A DNA stretch of 32,478 nucleotides from contig NZ_JAHLPW010000028.1 of assembly GCF_018918075.1 (NCBI RefSeq), forward strand, positions 1 through 32,478, read 5' to 3'. Position 1 is the first letter of the stretch, and each line of letters opens with the position of its first letter. The notes under the pieces are model-generated. The model was given only the letters and a program-made list of their open reading frames with translations, made no database searches and was not told the DNA's origin. The position numbers and the translations under genes are program-made. Positions 25,237 to 32,464 of the stretch are shown one piece after another. The DNA comes from Virgibacillus sp. MSJ-26 (GTDB lineage: Bacteria; Bacillota; Bacilli; Bacillales; Amphibacillaceae).

Positions 25237-25265
25237 ATCATATAATCGCTTCTATTATATCTCAA
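25237..25265 (-). promoter_or_regulatory. promoter of the FtsA-like gene
   Basis: On the minus strand TTGAGA (25265-25260), a 17-base spacer and TATGAT (25242-25237). The start would fall near 25230, about 20 bases before the ATG. Its -35 box is 2 bases from the -35 box of the aroA promoter. Confidence 0.55.
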
Positions 25266-25267
25266 TG

Positions 25268-25296
25268 ATGACAGGAGAAAAAATCTTTTGTATAAT
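25268..25296 (+). promoter_or_regulatory. aroA promoter
   Basis: ATGACA (25268-25273), a 17-base spacer and a perfect TATAAT (25291-25296). The start near 25303 gives a leader of about 108 bases that contains direct repeats and a hairpin. Confidence 0.65.
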
Positions 25297-25322
25297 AATG
25301 TCTGATTATGTTAACAATCACC

Positions 25323-25387
25323 TGCTCTTAAAGAGTTAAGTATCAAGCGTGCTCTTAAAGGAGTTTACTACCATTTTGTAGTAAACT
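25323..25387 (+). promoter_or_regulatory. structured aroA leader: direct repeats plus hairpin
   Basis: Two copies of TGCTCTTAAAG(G)AGTT begin at 25323 and 25350, a 27-base period. Each contains a CTCTTAAAGAG-like palindrome. Directly after is a perfect 10-bp hairpin AGTTTACTAC (25362-25371) / GTAGTAAACT (25378-25387) with a 6-base loop and no T run, ending 6 bases before the AGGAGG ribosome site. Confidence 0.5.
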
Positions 25388-25411
25388 GGTGATAGGAGGC
25401 TAAAAGCTATT

Positions 25412-26491
25412 ATGGAAAATAATGAAATGACTCAATTACGTAATGAAATGGATGAAATAAATTTAGAACTGTTAAAGCTAATTAATAAACGAGCAAAACT
25501 TGTCCAGAAAATTGGAGAGATTAAACAGCAACAAAGTATGAAGCGCTTTGATCCAGTCCGCGAGCGGGATATGCTTAATCATATTATTAATCATAATACC
25601 GGACCATTTGATGCAGGGACTATCGAACATCTTTTTAAGGAAATTTTTAAAGCAGGGTTGGAATTATTGGAAGACGATGATGGTAAGGCATTACTTGTAT
25701 CACGTCAGAAAAAACAAGATAATACGGTTATTAATGTAAATGATGAAAAATTTGGAGATGGTAAATGTCATTTTATTATGGGACCATGTGCCGTAGAAAG
25801 TTATGAACAAGTTGAAAAAGTAGCACAAGCTGTTAGCGAGAATGGAGTGAAATTATTACGAGGCGGTGCTTTTAAGCCAAGAACCTCACCATATGATTTT
25901 CAAGGTTTAGGAATCGAAGGTTTGAAAATATTGAAAGATGTTGGACAAAAATATAATTTAGCAGTCGTCAGTGAAATTGTGAATCCTACTCATATCGAAG
26001 AAGCTATTGATTATTTGGATGTTATTCAAATTGGTGCTAGAAATATGCAGAACTTTGAACTTTTAAAAGCTGCCGGTGATGTGGATAAACCTATCTTACT
26101 CAAACGTGGGATGTCGGCTACTATTTCGGAATTTATTAATGCAGCTGAATATATTATGTCTAGAGGAAATGGTAATATTATTTTATGTGAACGTGGAATT
26201 AGAACCTATGAACCCTCAACCAGGAACACACTCGATATTTCCGCCGTACCTATTTTAAAACAAGAAACCCATTTACCGATAATTGTTGATGTGACCCATT
26301 CTACTGGGAGACGTGACCTCTTAATTCCAACAGCAAAGGCAGCTATTGCAATTGGTGCAGATGGTATAATGGCAGAAGTTCACCCTGATCCAGCCGTAGC
26401 TCTTTCAGACTCAGCTCAGCAAATGGACATACCTATGTTTGAAGAGTTTTTATGTGAATTAGTGAAACAAGATGTTACCATTCAATTATAA
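25412..26491 (+). CDS. aroA: bifunctional chorismate mutase / DAHP synthase
   Basis: A 359-residue two-domain enzyme (B. subtilis AroA; called AroF/AroG elsewhere). Residues 1 to about 85 are an AroQ-type chorismate mutase ([30 protein letters not shown]), which in this fusion also senses chorismate/prephenate for feedback control. Residues about 115-355 are a type I-beta DAHP synthase that condenses PEP with erythrose 4-phosphate: [52 protein letters not shown] and EVHPDP, with the expected Cys, Lys, His and Glu metal/substrate residues. Start ATG 25412 has AGGAGG 12 bases upstream, a long but usable spacing. It commits carbon to aromatic amino acids. The same neighbours (ytxH side, ccpA) occur in B. 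subtilis. Confidence 0.95.
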   Translation: MENNEMTQLRNEMDEINLELLKLINKRAKLVQKIGEIKQQQSMKRFDPVRERDMLNHIINHNTGPFDAGTIEHLFKEIFKAGLELLEDDDGKALLVSRQKKQDNTVINVNDEKFGDGKCHFIMGPCAVESYEQVEKVAQAVSENGVKLLRGGAFKPRTSPYDFQGLGIEGLKILKDVGQKYNLAVVSEIVNPTHIEEAIDYLDVIQIGARNMQNFELLKAAGDVDKPILLKRGMSATISEFINAAEYIMSRGNGNIILCERGIRTYEPSTRNTLDISAVPILKQETHLPIIVDVTHSTGRRDLLIPTAKAAIAIGADGIMAEVHPDPAVALSDSAQQMDIPMFEEFLCELVKQDVTIQL

Positions 26492-26557
26492 AAATAACGA
26501 GAAACGTCGATACTCTTAAGTTAAGAGGCACTTACATCTATTTTATTTTGTGTTTTG

Positions 26558-26586
26558 TTGAATCGTGAAGTAAGATAAAATAAGAT
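26558..26586 (+). promoter_or_regulatory. candidate ccpA promoter
   Basis: TTGAAT (26558-26563), a 17-base spacer and TAAGAT (26581-26586), placing the start near 26593, inside the cre-like sequence. Leader about 49 bases. Confidence 0.5.
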
Positions 26587-26587
26587 A

Positions 26588-26601
26588 TGCAGTCGTTTTC
26601 A
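26588..26601 (+). promoter_or_regulatory. cre-like CcpA operator at the ccpA start site
   Basis: TGCAGTCGTTTTCA matches the cre consensus TGWAANCGNTNWCA at 8 of 10 defined positions, missing only two adenine/weak positions in the left half. It begins 2 bases after the -10 box, overlapping the predicted transcription start. Confidence 0.45.
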
Positions 26602-26641
26602 TCTAAAAATTAATTGACTTAAACTTTAAGGAGGTAATGTA

Positions 26642-27643
26642 ATGGCGAATATTACTATTTATGATGTTGCTAGAGAAGCGAATGTTTCGATGGCGACTGT
26701 ATCACGTGTTGTTAATGGAAATCCAAATGTGAAGCCAGTGACAAGAAAAAAGGTTTTAGCTACGATTGAGCAATTAGGCTATCGTCCGAATGCGGTTGCC
26801 CGTGGATTGGCAAGTAAAAAAACAACCACTGTGGGAGCAATTATCCCTGATATATCTAGTATTTTCTTTGCAGAATTAGCGAGAGGTATAGAAGATATCG
26901 CGACCATGTATAAATATAATGTGATTTTAAGCAATTCTGATCAAAATAAAGAGAAAGAAATTCAATTAATTGATACGATGTACGAAAAACAAGTAGATGG
27001 CATTTTATTTATGGGTGGAAACATAACGGAGGAGCATGTTCAGCAATTCTCAAGTGCCTCAGTTCCAGTGGTGTTAGCGGCAACCTATGATGAGTCGAAT
27101 AAACTACCTTCAGTAAATATTGATTATGAACTAGCTGCATATGAAGCTACGAATAGTTTAATAAATAATAATAAAAAACAGCCTGCTTTCGTTTCAGGGG
27201 AGAATGATACGGTTATTAATAAACTTAAATATGAAGGTTACAAACGTGCACTGGAGGAAGCATCGATACCAGTTAACGAAGAATTGGTCATTTTTGGGAA
27301 TTATTCTTATCAATCAGGTATGACGTCTATTGAAAAGCTATTGAATTTAGGTGAGAAAGCACCAACATCTGTATTCGCAGCTTCTGATGAAATGGCGTTA
27401 GGTGTCATTCATGGGGCTCAGGACAGAGGGTATAATGTACCAAATGATATTGAAGTCATCGGATTTGATAATACCAGACTTTCCGAAATGGTAAGACCAA
27501 CACTTTCAACAATCGTTCAACCGATGTATGATATAGGCGCTGTAGCGATGCGGTTATTAACCAAATTTATGAATAAAGAAGAAGTCGATGAACAAAGAGT
27601 GATTTTGCCACATAGAATTGAAAAAAGAAACTCAACAAAATAA
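26642..27643 (+). CDS. ccpA: catabolite control protein A (CcpA)
   Basis: A 333-residue LacI/GalR-family regulator that, bound to HPr-Ser46-P, controls carbon catabolite genes at cre sites. The N-terminal helix-turn-helix ([20 protein letters not shown]) and hinge helix ([14 protein letters not shown], about 48-61) are typical. The periplasmic-binding-protein-like core starts at [17 protein letters not shown] and carries the CcpA-type [11 protein letters not shown] segment contacting HPr. Length and neighbours (aroA, motPS) match B. subtilis ccpA. AAGGAGG lies about 7 bases before the ATG. Targets probably include acuABC in this window, as in B. subtilis, although I could not find a good cre there. 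Confidence 0.94.
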   Translation: MANITIYDVAREANVSMATVSRVVNGNPNVKPVTRKKVLATIEQLGYRPNAVARGLASKKTTTVGAIIPDISSIFFAELARGIEDIATMYKYNVILSNSDQNKEKEIQLIDTMYEKQVDGILFMGGNITEEHVQQFSSASVPVVLAATYDESNKLPSVNIDYELAAYEATNSLINNNKKQPAFVSGENDTVINKLKYEGYKRALEEASIPVNEELVIFGNYSYQSGMTSIEKLLNLGEKAPTSVFAASDEMALGVIHGAQDRGYNVPNDIEVIGFDNTRLSEMVRPTLSTIVQPMYDIGAVAMRLLTKFMNKEEVDEQRVILPHRIEKRNSTK

Positions 27644-27663
27644 GAATAATGTCGATATAAAAG

Positions 27664-27733
27664 ATAGGATCATTTAGATAACTTAATCCCAACTATTTTA
27701 TATAGTTTACATCTATTAAGATCCTATTTTTTG
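27664..27733 (+). terminator. ccpA terminator
   Basis: ATAGGATC (27664-27671) pairs with GATCCTAT (27720-27727) followed by six T. The 48-base interior can form further weak pairing. It is leaky-looking because of the long loop, and some read-through into motPS is possible, as I recall for ccpA-motPS in B. subtilis. Confidence 0.55.
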
Positions 27734-27761
27734 ATTTTAATTAAACAGGAGAGAATCACTT

Positions 27762-28589
27762 ATGACTAAAAGAGACTTACTAACTCCAATCGGCATTACA
27801 CTTGGATTTATAATGATTATGCTTGCTATTCTCACAAAAGGAGGCGAGAACGCAGGGTCGTTTATGGACATATCCTCCATATTTATCGTGCTCGGTGGTT
27901 TAGTTGCGTCATTACTCATCAATTTTAAAATGGATCAAATAAGGCTAACCTCAAAAGTTCTTAAAGAAGCATTCCATAAAAATGATCAGCAAATATCTGA
28001 TTTAATTAATTTATTTATTACTCTTTCTGAACAGGCAAGAAGAGAAGGGTTATTAGCACTTGAGAACGAATTAGAAAACGTTGACGATCCGTTTATTAAG
28101 AAAGGTATATTATTAGCGGTTGATGGCATAGAGCCTGAGGTCATTAATGACATAATGAATGCTGAAATTACTGCCATGGAAGAACGCCATTACCGAGGGA
28201 GAACAATAATAGAAAAATGTGGTGAATATGCCCCTGCTTGGGGAATGATTGGAACGTTAGTTGGTCTTGTTTTAATGTTAAACACACTTGATGATCCTGC
28301 AACTCTCGGGCCAAGTATGGCAGTTGCCCTGTTAACAACATTATATGGAACAGTCTTAGCTAATCTTGTTTTTATTCCAATGGCGAGTAAACTAGAAAAT
28401 AAAACTGAAGAAGAAGTATTTATAAAACAAATTATTATCGAAGGTGTCATTGGTGTTCAATCTGGACAAAATCCACGAATATTAGAAGAAAAACTGAGTG
28501 CATTTCTATCTAATGAAACACATGTTGAAGAAGATAGCAACGTAATCGAAGAAACAGCATTCGTGGAGGATAGTACCAATGAAGCGTAG
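27762..28589 (+). CDS. motP: flagellar motor stator protein MotP (MotA family)
   Basis: A 275-residue inner-membrane stator subunit of the MotA/TolQ/ExbB family. Four membrane helices are visible: about 7-25, 32-55, 155-180 and 185-207, with the conserved Pro and Gly turn YAPAWGMIGTLVGLVLML. The large loop between helices 2 and 3 contains the charged residues that contact FliG (SEQARREGLLALENELE). Its position after ccpA identifies it as MotP, the partner of MotS in the Na+-driven stator, rather than H+-type MotA; ion choice is inferred from orthology. AGGAGAG is 8-9 bases before the ATG. The 3' end overlaps motS by 11 bases. Confidence 0.9.
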   Translation: MTKRDLLTPIGITLGFIMIMLAILTKGGENAGSFMDISSIFIVLGGLVASLLINFKMDQIRLTSKVLKEAFHKNDQQISDLINLFITLSEQARREGLLALENELENVDDPFIKKGILLAVDGIEPEVINDIMNAEITAMEERHYRGRTIIEKCGEYAPAWGMIGTLVGLVLMLNTLDDPATLGPSMAVALLTTLYGTVLANLVFIPMASKLENKTEEEVFIKQIIIEGVIGVQSGQNPRILEEKLSAFLSNETHVEEDSNVIEETAFVEDSTNEA

Positions 28590-29355
28590 AGAGATAAGGA
28601 AAAATAAAAACTCTGGGGCCCCTAAATGGATGGTTACTTATTCTGACATGGTCACCTTGATTTTAGTGTTTTTTATATTGTTGTTCTCAATGTCACAAAT
28701 TGATGCAGCAAAATTTGAAGCTGTTTCAGAATCTTTTCGCGATCGGGTCATATTTGACTTTTATCCTTCTCCCGTTCCAATGGAACATCCGACTGAAAGT
28801 GTAAATCATATGGAAAGCGGAAAATTGGTCAACGATTTTCAAGCACCAACACTTTTGGATGTTAATGATGAAGGTGATTATGATGACAAGCAAGACTCTT
28901 TAAGCGACTTAATGGAAGCTGTTAATAATTACTTAGAAGAAAATAAATTAGAAGATGTTATAACGGCCAAAAGAACGGAACGTGGAGTTATTTTAGTTTT
29001 ACAAGAACAGGTCTTATTTGATTCTGCTGAAGCTGTTATTCTAAACTCCGGAAAACCGTTTTTAAATAAAATTGGCACTCTTTTAGATGAAATACCAAAT
29101 GCTGTGAAAGTAGAAGGACACACAGACAATCGACCGATTTCTAATTATCGATATCCTTCAAATTGGGAATTATCGGGAGCGAGAGCTAGTAGTGTGATTC
29201 GCTATTTAATAGAGAAGAATGATTTAGATGAATCAAGGTTTTCAGCAGTAGGCTATGGAGATACAAGACCCGCAGTCAATAATTCGGCTAAGAATTGGAA
29301 AAAGAACAGGCGAGTTGAAATAATTATATTAGAACAAGACAATGAAGAAGGATAA
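28579..29355 (+). CDS. motS: flagellar motor stator protein MotS (MotB family)
   Basis: A 258-residue stator subunit with one N-terminal membrane helix (about residues 20-40, YSDMVTLILVFFILLFSMS) bearing the ion-carrying Asp23. A periplasmic plug and linker follow, then a C-terminal OmpA-like peptidoglycan-binding domain (about 125-250) with VEGHTDNRPIS, NWELSGARASSVIRYL and GYGDTRPAVNN and NRRVEI. With MotP it forms the torque-generating ion channel around the rotor, probably Na+-coupled. The start overlaps motP by 11 bases, with GGAGGAT as ribosome site inside motP. Its last codons form the ascending arm of its own terminator. Confidence 0.92.
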   Translation: MKRREIRKNKNSGAPKWMVTYSDMVTLILVFFILLFSMSQIDAAKFEAVSESFRDRVIFDFYPSPVPMEHPTESVNHMESGKLVNDFQAPTLLDVNDEGDYDDKQDSLSDLMEAVNNYLEENKLEDVITAKRTERGVILVLQEQVLFDSAEAVILNSGKPFLNKIGTLLDEIPNAVKVEGHTDNRPISNYRYPSNWELSGARASSVIRYLIEKNDLDESRFSAVGYGDTRPAVNNSAKNWKKNRRVEIIILEQDNEEG

Positions 29356-29383
29356 CAAAAGTTAACCTTCTTCATTGTTTTGT
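29340..29383 (+). terminator. motPS terminator overlapping the motS stop
   Basis: CAATGAAGAAGG (29340-29351) pairs with CCTTCTTCATTG (29366-29377); the stem continues past one mismatch as TAAC/GTTA, leaving an AAAA loop. TTTTGT follows. The stop codon TAA (29353-29355) lies in the stem-loop, so the coding end serves as half of the terminator. Confidence 0.8.
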
Positions 29384-29400
29384 ACATTGTTAAATTACTA

Positions 29401-30564
29401 TTATCCATTTTGATTGCATTTTGTATATTTCAATGTATTGGAAAGTGTCTTTGCATTTTTTTCATTAATTTCGGCTTCTCTAGGAATAACAGGTAAATCC
29501 TCCGGTGGGTCATGCCAATAGATGGGCAGTGCTTGATTTGACTCTGTTTGCCACTTATCAAGCCATAAAGAAGGGATGGACCCTCTCATAGGCTCATTAC
29601 ATTTCATAATGCTCCAAATTTGAGCCCAGGCGCGTGGAACAACTCGCCAAATATCATAACCACCGCCTCCTGTTGCAACCCATTTGCCCTCACAGTATTT
29701 ATGGGCCAATTCATGAGCAAGTTGGGGAATACGTTCGTAAACTTTCATACTTGTACAGAGGTGGGTAAGTGGATCTAAATAATGAGCATCTGCCCCATTT
29801 TGAGTCAAGATAATATCAGGATTAAAGAAATCTACAATCTCTTTGAAAGCGGATTCATATGATGATAGAAAAGACTCGTCTTGAGTGAAAGCATCAATAG
29901 GTAAGTTAAACGAATAACCAAGTCCTTCTTTTATTCCTCGTTCGTTAACATTGCCCGTCCCTGGAAATAAATATCTTCCCGTCTCATGGATTGAAAAAGT
30001 GCATACATTCGGATCGTCATAAAAGGCCCATTGTACCCCATCACCGTGATGTGCATCTGTATCAATATATAGAACCTTTAGATTATATTTTTCTCTTATA
30101 TATTTAATAGCTACGGCTCCGTCATTATAAATACAAAAGCCAGACGCTTTTCGCTTAAAGCCATGATGAAGGCCGCCACCTAAATTGAGTGAATGATCTA
30201 CCCGTTCTTGTAAAACTTGATCCACTGCGGTTAATGTTCCCCCTACTAAGTAGGCAGATGCTTCATGCATCCCATTAAAGGTGGGCGTGTCTTCCGTACC
30301 AAGTCCAAATTCTACTCCATCCACGTCACTTAATTTCCCTCTGCTGGCTTGTTTGATTGCTTCAATATAAGCATGGTCATGAAACAGCGCTAATTCATCA
30401 TCAGTTGCCATTCTCGGTTCCATGATTTCCGCTGAATCAAGCAAATGAGCAGCTTGTAAAAGTTCTTTTGTCAATTGGACTCTTTTTTGATTAAATGGAT
30501 GATCCGAATGAAAGTGATAATTTAATAGTTTATCTGAATAGATAAACGATGCGTTACATGTCAT
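29401..30564 (-). CDS. acuC: AcuC, histone-deacetylase-family protein deacetylase
   Basis: A 387-residue class I/II-type Zn deacetylase. Active-site elements are intact: LGGGLHHGFKRKASGFC (catalytic His pair), YIDTDAHHGDGVQWAFY (zinc Asp and His), FSIHETGRYLFPGTG, QNGADAHYLDPL (zinc Asp) and the C-terminal GGGGYD with its transition-state Tyr. In B. subtilis AcuC removes the acetyl group that AcuA puts on acetyl-CoA synthetase AcsA, reactivating it. The ATG overlaps the acuB stop by 4 bases (ATGA). Last gene of acuA-acuB-acuC, convergent with motS. Confidence 0.94.
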   Translation of the reverse strand: MTCNASFIYSDKLLNYHFHSDHPFNQKRVQLTKELLQAAHLLDSAEIMEPRMATDDELALFHDHAYIEAIKQASRGKLSDVDGVEFGLGTEDTPTFNGMHEASAYLVGGTLTAVDQVLQERVDHSLNLGGGLHHGFKRKASGFCIYNDGAVAIKYIREKYNLKVLYIDTDAHHGDGVQWAFYDDPNVCTFSIHETGRYLFPGTGNVNERGIKEGLGYSFNLPIDAFTQDESFLSSYESAFKEIVDFFNPDIILTQNGADAHYLDPLTHLCTSMKVYERIPQLAHELAHKYCEGKWVATGGGGYDIWRVVPRAWAQIWSIMKCNEPMRGSIPSLWLDKWQTESNQALPIYWHDPPEDLPVIPREAEINEKNAKTLSNTLKYTKCNQNG

Positions 30565-31211
30565 AATTTTGGCTCCAAGATGTTATGTGGCCATAATAAT
30601 TCATAGCCAGCTTTTCTTAGGTCCTCTATGACGGGTGTTGGATTAATTGTTTGAATACGAAAAACTAATACTTTAAAGTTCGGATCATCATTATATGGAT
30701 AAATTAATACTGATACTATATTTACTTTTCTTTCTCCAAAGATAGAAGCTACTTCTGGTAATATTCCAGGTCGATGAGGGACTTTAATTTCAATATGTGA
30801 GCTTTGAACATGAGTGCCTGTTAGTTGAATCAGTGTATACAGCATGTCTTTCTCTGTTACTATGCCAATGAGCTTATTATTTTTAACTACGGGTAAAGAG
30901 GCGAATTCCTCATCGTAAAAGATTCTTGCAATCTCCTCAACGAAATCAAGTGGATGAATGGTTACGACAGGGTGACTCATAATGGTTTTAAGCTCATTTT
31001 TTAGTTCTGAATTAGTTGCTTCTTTTTCAAAAATAGACGGACTGGCATCTCGTACATCTCGATCAGATACAATTCCTACCACGTTGTTATCTTCATTTAC
31101 AATAGGTATGTGGCGAATACGGTGTTTCTGTAATAATTTTAAAGCTTCTGCAATTGTTGCAGTTGGAGGCAAGGTAACAACGTCTGTTTTCATTATTTGT
31201 TCTACAAGCAT
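30561..31211 (-). CDS. acuB: AcuB, CBS-pair and ACT-domain protein
   Basis: A 216-residue cytoplasmic regulatory protein. Residues about 1-55 and 75-130 are two CBS motifs (MLVEQIMKTDVVTLPPTATI with VGIVSDRDVRD; IMSHPVVTIHPLD with LIGIVTEKDML), a Bateman unit that usually binds adenine nucleotides. Residues about 138-205 are an ACT domain (EIKVPHRPGILPEVASIFGE). Its exact role in the acetoin/acetate utilisation system is unknown; nucleotide or metabolite sensing for AcuA/AcuC activity is a reasonable inference. It is coupled to both neighbours: the start overlaps the acuA stop by one base, and the stop overlaps the acuC start. Confidence 0.92.
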   Translation of the reverse strand: MLVEQIMKTDVVTLPPTATIAEALKLLQKHRIRHIPIVNEDNNVVGIVSDRDVRDASPSIFEKEATNSELKNELKTIMSHPVVTIHPLDFVEEIARIFYDEEFASLPVVKNNKLIGIVTEKDMLYTLIQLTGTHVQSSHIEIKVPHRPGILPEVASIFGERKVNIVSVLIYPYNDDPNFKVLVFRIQTINPTPVIEDLRKAGYELLWPHNILEPKL

Positions 31212-31864
31212 TATTTTTCACCTCTCATAATTCTATACTTATGCCTTTGCAAGAATCGTAATTCATCAAATCTTTTAATAGATTCTTCAGTCACATTTTT
31301 TCCAATCCTAACTACTAAACAATTGGCAGGATGGGAGATTATTTCAGGGTCATCTGTTGGTGCGGGGGTTAATCCACCAGCAGCCATCATTTTTTCCATC
31401 ACTTTTCTATACTCCCAAATACTCAATCCAGTTCCTTTTAAATCCCAGTGCCAGTAATATTCTGTTGAGATGATAATATAATTTTCCATAAAAGTATCAT
31501 GCATAGATGTTTCTAATAGGCTGGAAGCAATCTTCACCCCACGATATTCCGGTATAACTTCGATAGCTCCTAAGACAAGTAGGTCTTCCATTTCAAATTC
31601 AGACCATCTTTCTAGTGGATCAGGGTAGAGATATGTAACATATCCGACAATCGTATCTTCTGTACGTGCAATAATAATACGACCTTCTTCAAAATCAGCT
31701 ATCTTCATAACAGCTTCAAATTGTTTTTTCGCTGGTCGGAACGCGGTTAAGTCTTTATGAAAATGATATTGTTTTAATTCTGAAGAAGGTAATGGGCCTT
31801 CAATTGTGATGGGGCCTCCTTCAGTTTGTCGCACCATAGAATGATATGTTTTGACATGGTTCAT
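31211..31864 (-). CDS. acuA: AcuA, GNAT protein acetyltransferase
   Basis: A 217-residue GNAT-fold enzyme that acetylates, and so inactivates, acetyl-CoA synthetase AcsA in B. subtilis. The acetyl-CoA binding region is LGAIEVIPEYRGVKIASSLLE (about 108-128), a slightly degenerate motif A. Segments HKDLTAFRP, GYVTYLYPDPLERWSE, YYWHWDLKG and SHPANCLVVRIGKNV are near identical to B. subtilis AcuA as I recall it. AGGTGG is 7 bases before ATG 31864 (ATG 31867 is the alternative); the much longer open frame is rejected. First gene of acuABC. The gene it regulates, acsA, normally lies divergently just upstream but is not seen before the window ends. Confidence 0.93.
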   Translation of the reverse strand: MNHVKTYHSMVRQTEGGPITIEGPLPSSELKQYHFHKDLTAFRPAKKQFEAVMKIADFEEGRIIIARTEDTIVGYVTYLYPDPLERWSEFEMEDLLVLGAIEVIPEYRGVKIASSLLETSMHDTFMENYIIISTEYYWHWDLKGTGLSIWEYRKVMEKMMAAGGLTPAPTDDPEIISHPANCLVVRIGKNVTEESIKRFDELRFLQRHKYRIMRGEK

Positions 31865-31906
31865 CATTTCACCACCTGTAATTATGAAATAAAACGATAT
31901 GCATCT

Positions 31907-31912
31907 ATTATA
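31907..31912 (-). promoter_or_regulatory. -10 box of the acuABC promoter
   Basis: A perfect TATAAT on the minus strand, 43 bases upstream of the acuA ATG, in a very AT-rich stretch. No convincing -35 box at 16-18 bases. No good cre nearby. Confidence 0.4.
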
Positions 31913-32098
31913 ACGTATAATTATATTAATTTTTAGTATTTGTTGAAAAATTATTTCTCTATTGAAATGTTTAAATAATAAATAGTTTGAACTATGGTTA
32001 CCCCCCATTGAACCATCAAAAATAGCTATTTATACATAAGAGGAATAAACTGTGCAGTAACCAATGTGGTTGTTTTAAAGTAAGGTTAATATCACCAC

Positions 32099-32137
32099 GT
32101 CTGGGATTGCTCCGGGTGGACGCTTTCCGCGGACTGG
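32099..32137 (-). repeat. GC-rich hairpin repeat, truncated copy D
   Basis: Read on the minus strand this is the right arm of copy B: CCGCGGAAAGC, then TCCACCCGGAGC and ATCCCAGAC. It matches the corresponding part of copy B at all but about five positions. The left arm and apex are missing; the sequence beyond the CCGCGG is unrelated, so the element is broken. Confidence 0.75.
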
Positions 32138-32345
32138 GAAAAATAGCAGTTTATATACTTCAGCCTTCGATGTACAGGGTGAGATATAGACGAAGGCGCG
32201 TAGGCCGTAACGAAGACGCATAGCCAAGATAGAGACAATTTACTACACATTTTATATCAAATGTACGGTAATAAAAGTTTTTGTGCCTTGATAATCCAGT
32301 TTTTAGGATCAAAAAAGACAACTGGTGCAATGTATTCTATCCAAC

Positions 32346-32427
32346 ATGCTCCCAAGGGTGGGAGTGTAAACTGAACTGTGTAAGTGAGAGAGCGTACGAC
32401 TCTTGCTTCGCAGTTCAGTTTTTTTAT
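32346..32427 (+). terminator. leader hairpins with strong terminator
   Basis: A small hairpin CTCCCA/TGGGAG (32349-32364) is followed by a long one: AAACTGAACTG (32368-32378) with CAGTTCAGTTT (32411-32421), an internal loop, then AAGTGAGAG with CTCTTGCTT (9 bp, two G-T pairs) around an AGCGTACGA loop. A run of T ends it. It lies 38 bases upstream of the next start codon, so it would block transcription entering that gene. Confidence 0.7.
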
Positions 32428-32464
32428 TGTAAGATAAAAATATAACGATTGGGAGGTTATTCTA

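Larger units (their letters stand above)
31865..32464. other. 600-base gene-free stretch upstream of acuA
   Basis: From left to right it holds the acuA promoter region, an AT-rich stretch, a truncated GC-rich repeat (copy D, 32099-32137), a pair of imperfect 17-base direct repeats (32190-32206 and 32210-32225), the inverted repeat GCCTTCG/CGAAGGC (32163-32197), and a leader with two hairpins. A 71-codon minus-strand frame here is a by-product of the hairpins. Confidence 0.6.

Noticed and set aside
31891..31904. cre-like ATAAAACGATATGC upstream of acuA
   Set aside because: Only 7 of 10 defined positions match and both conserved ends (TG and CA) are wrong. A CcpA site is expected here by analogy with B. 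subtilis, but this sequence does not support one.
32353..32367. AAGGGTGGGAGTG as a T-box antiterminator sequence
   Set aside because: The T-box core AGGGTGGNACCGCG is not completed, and no Stem I with specifier loop is visible upstream, so a tRNA-sensing leader is not supported.
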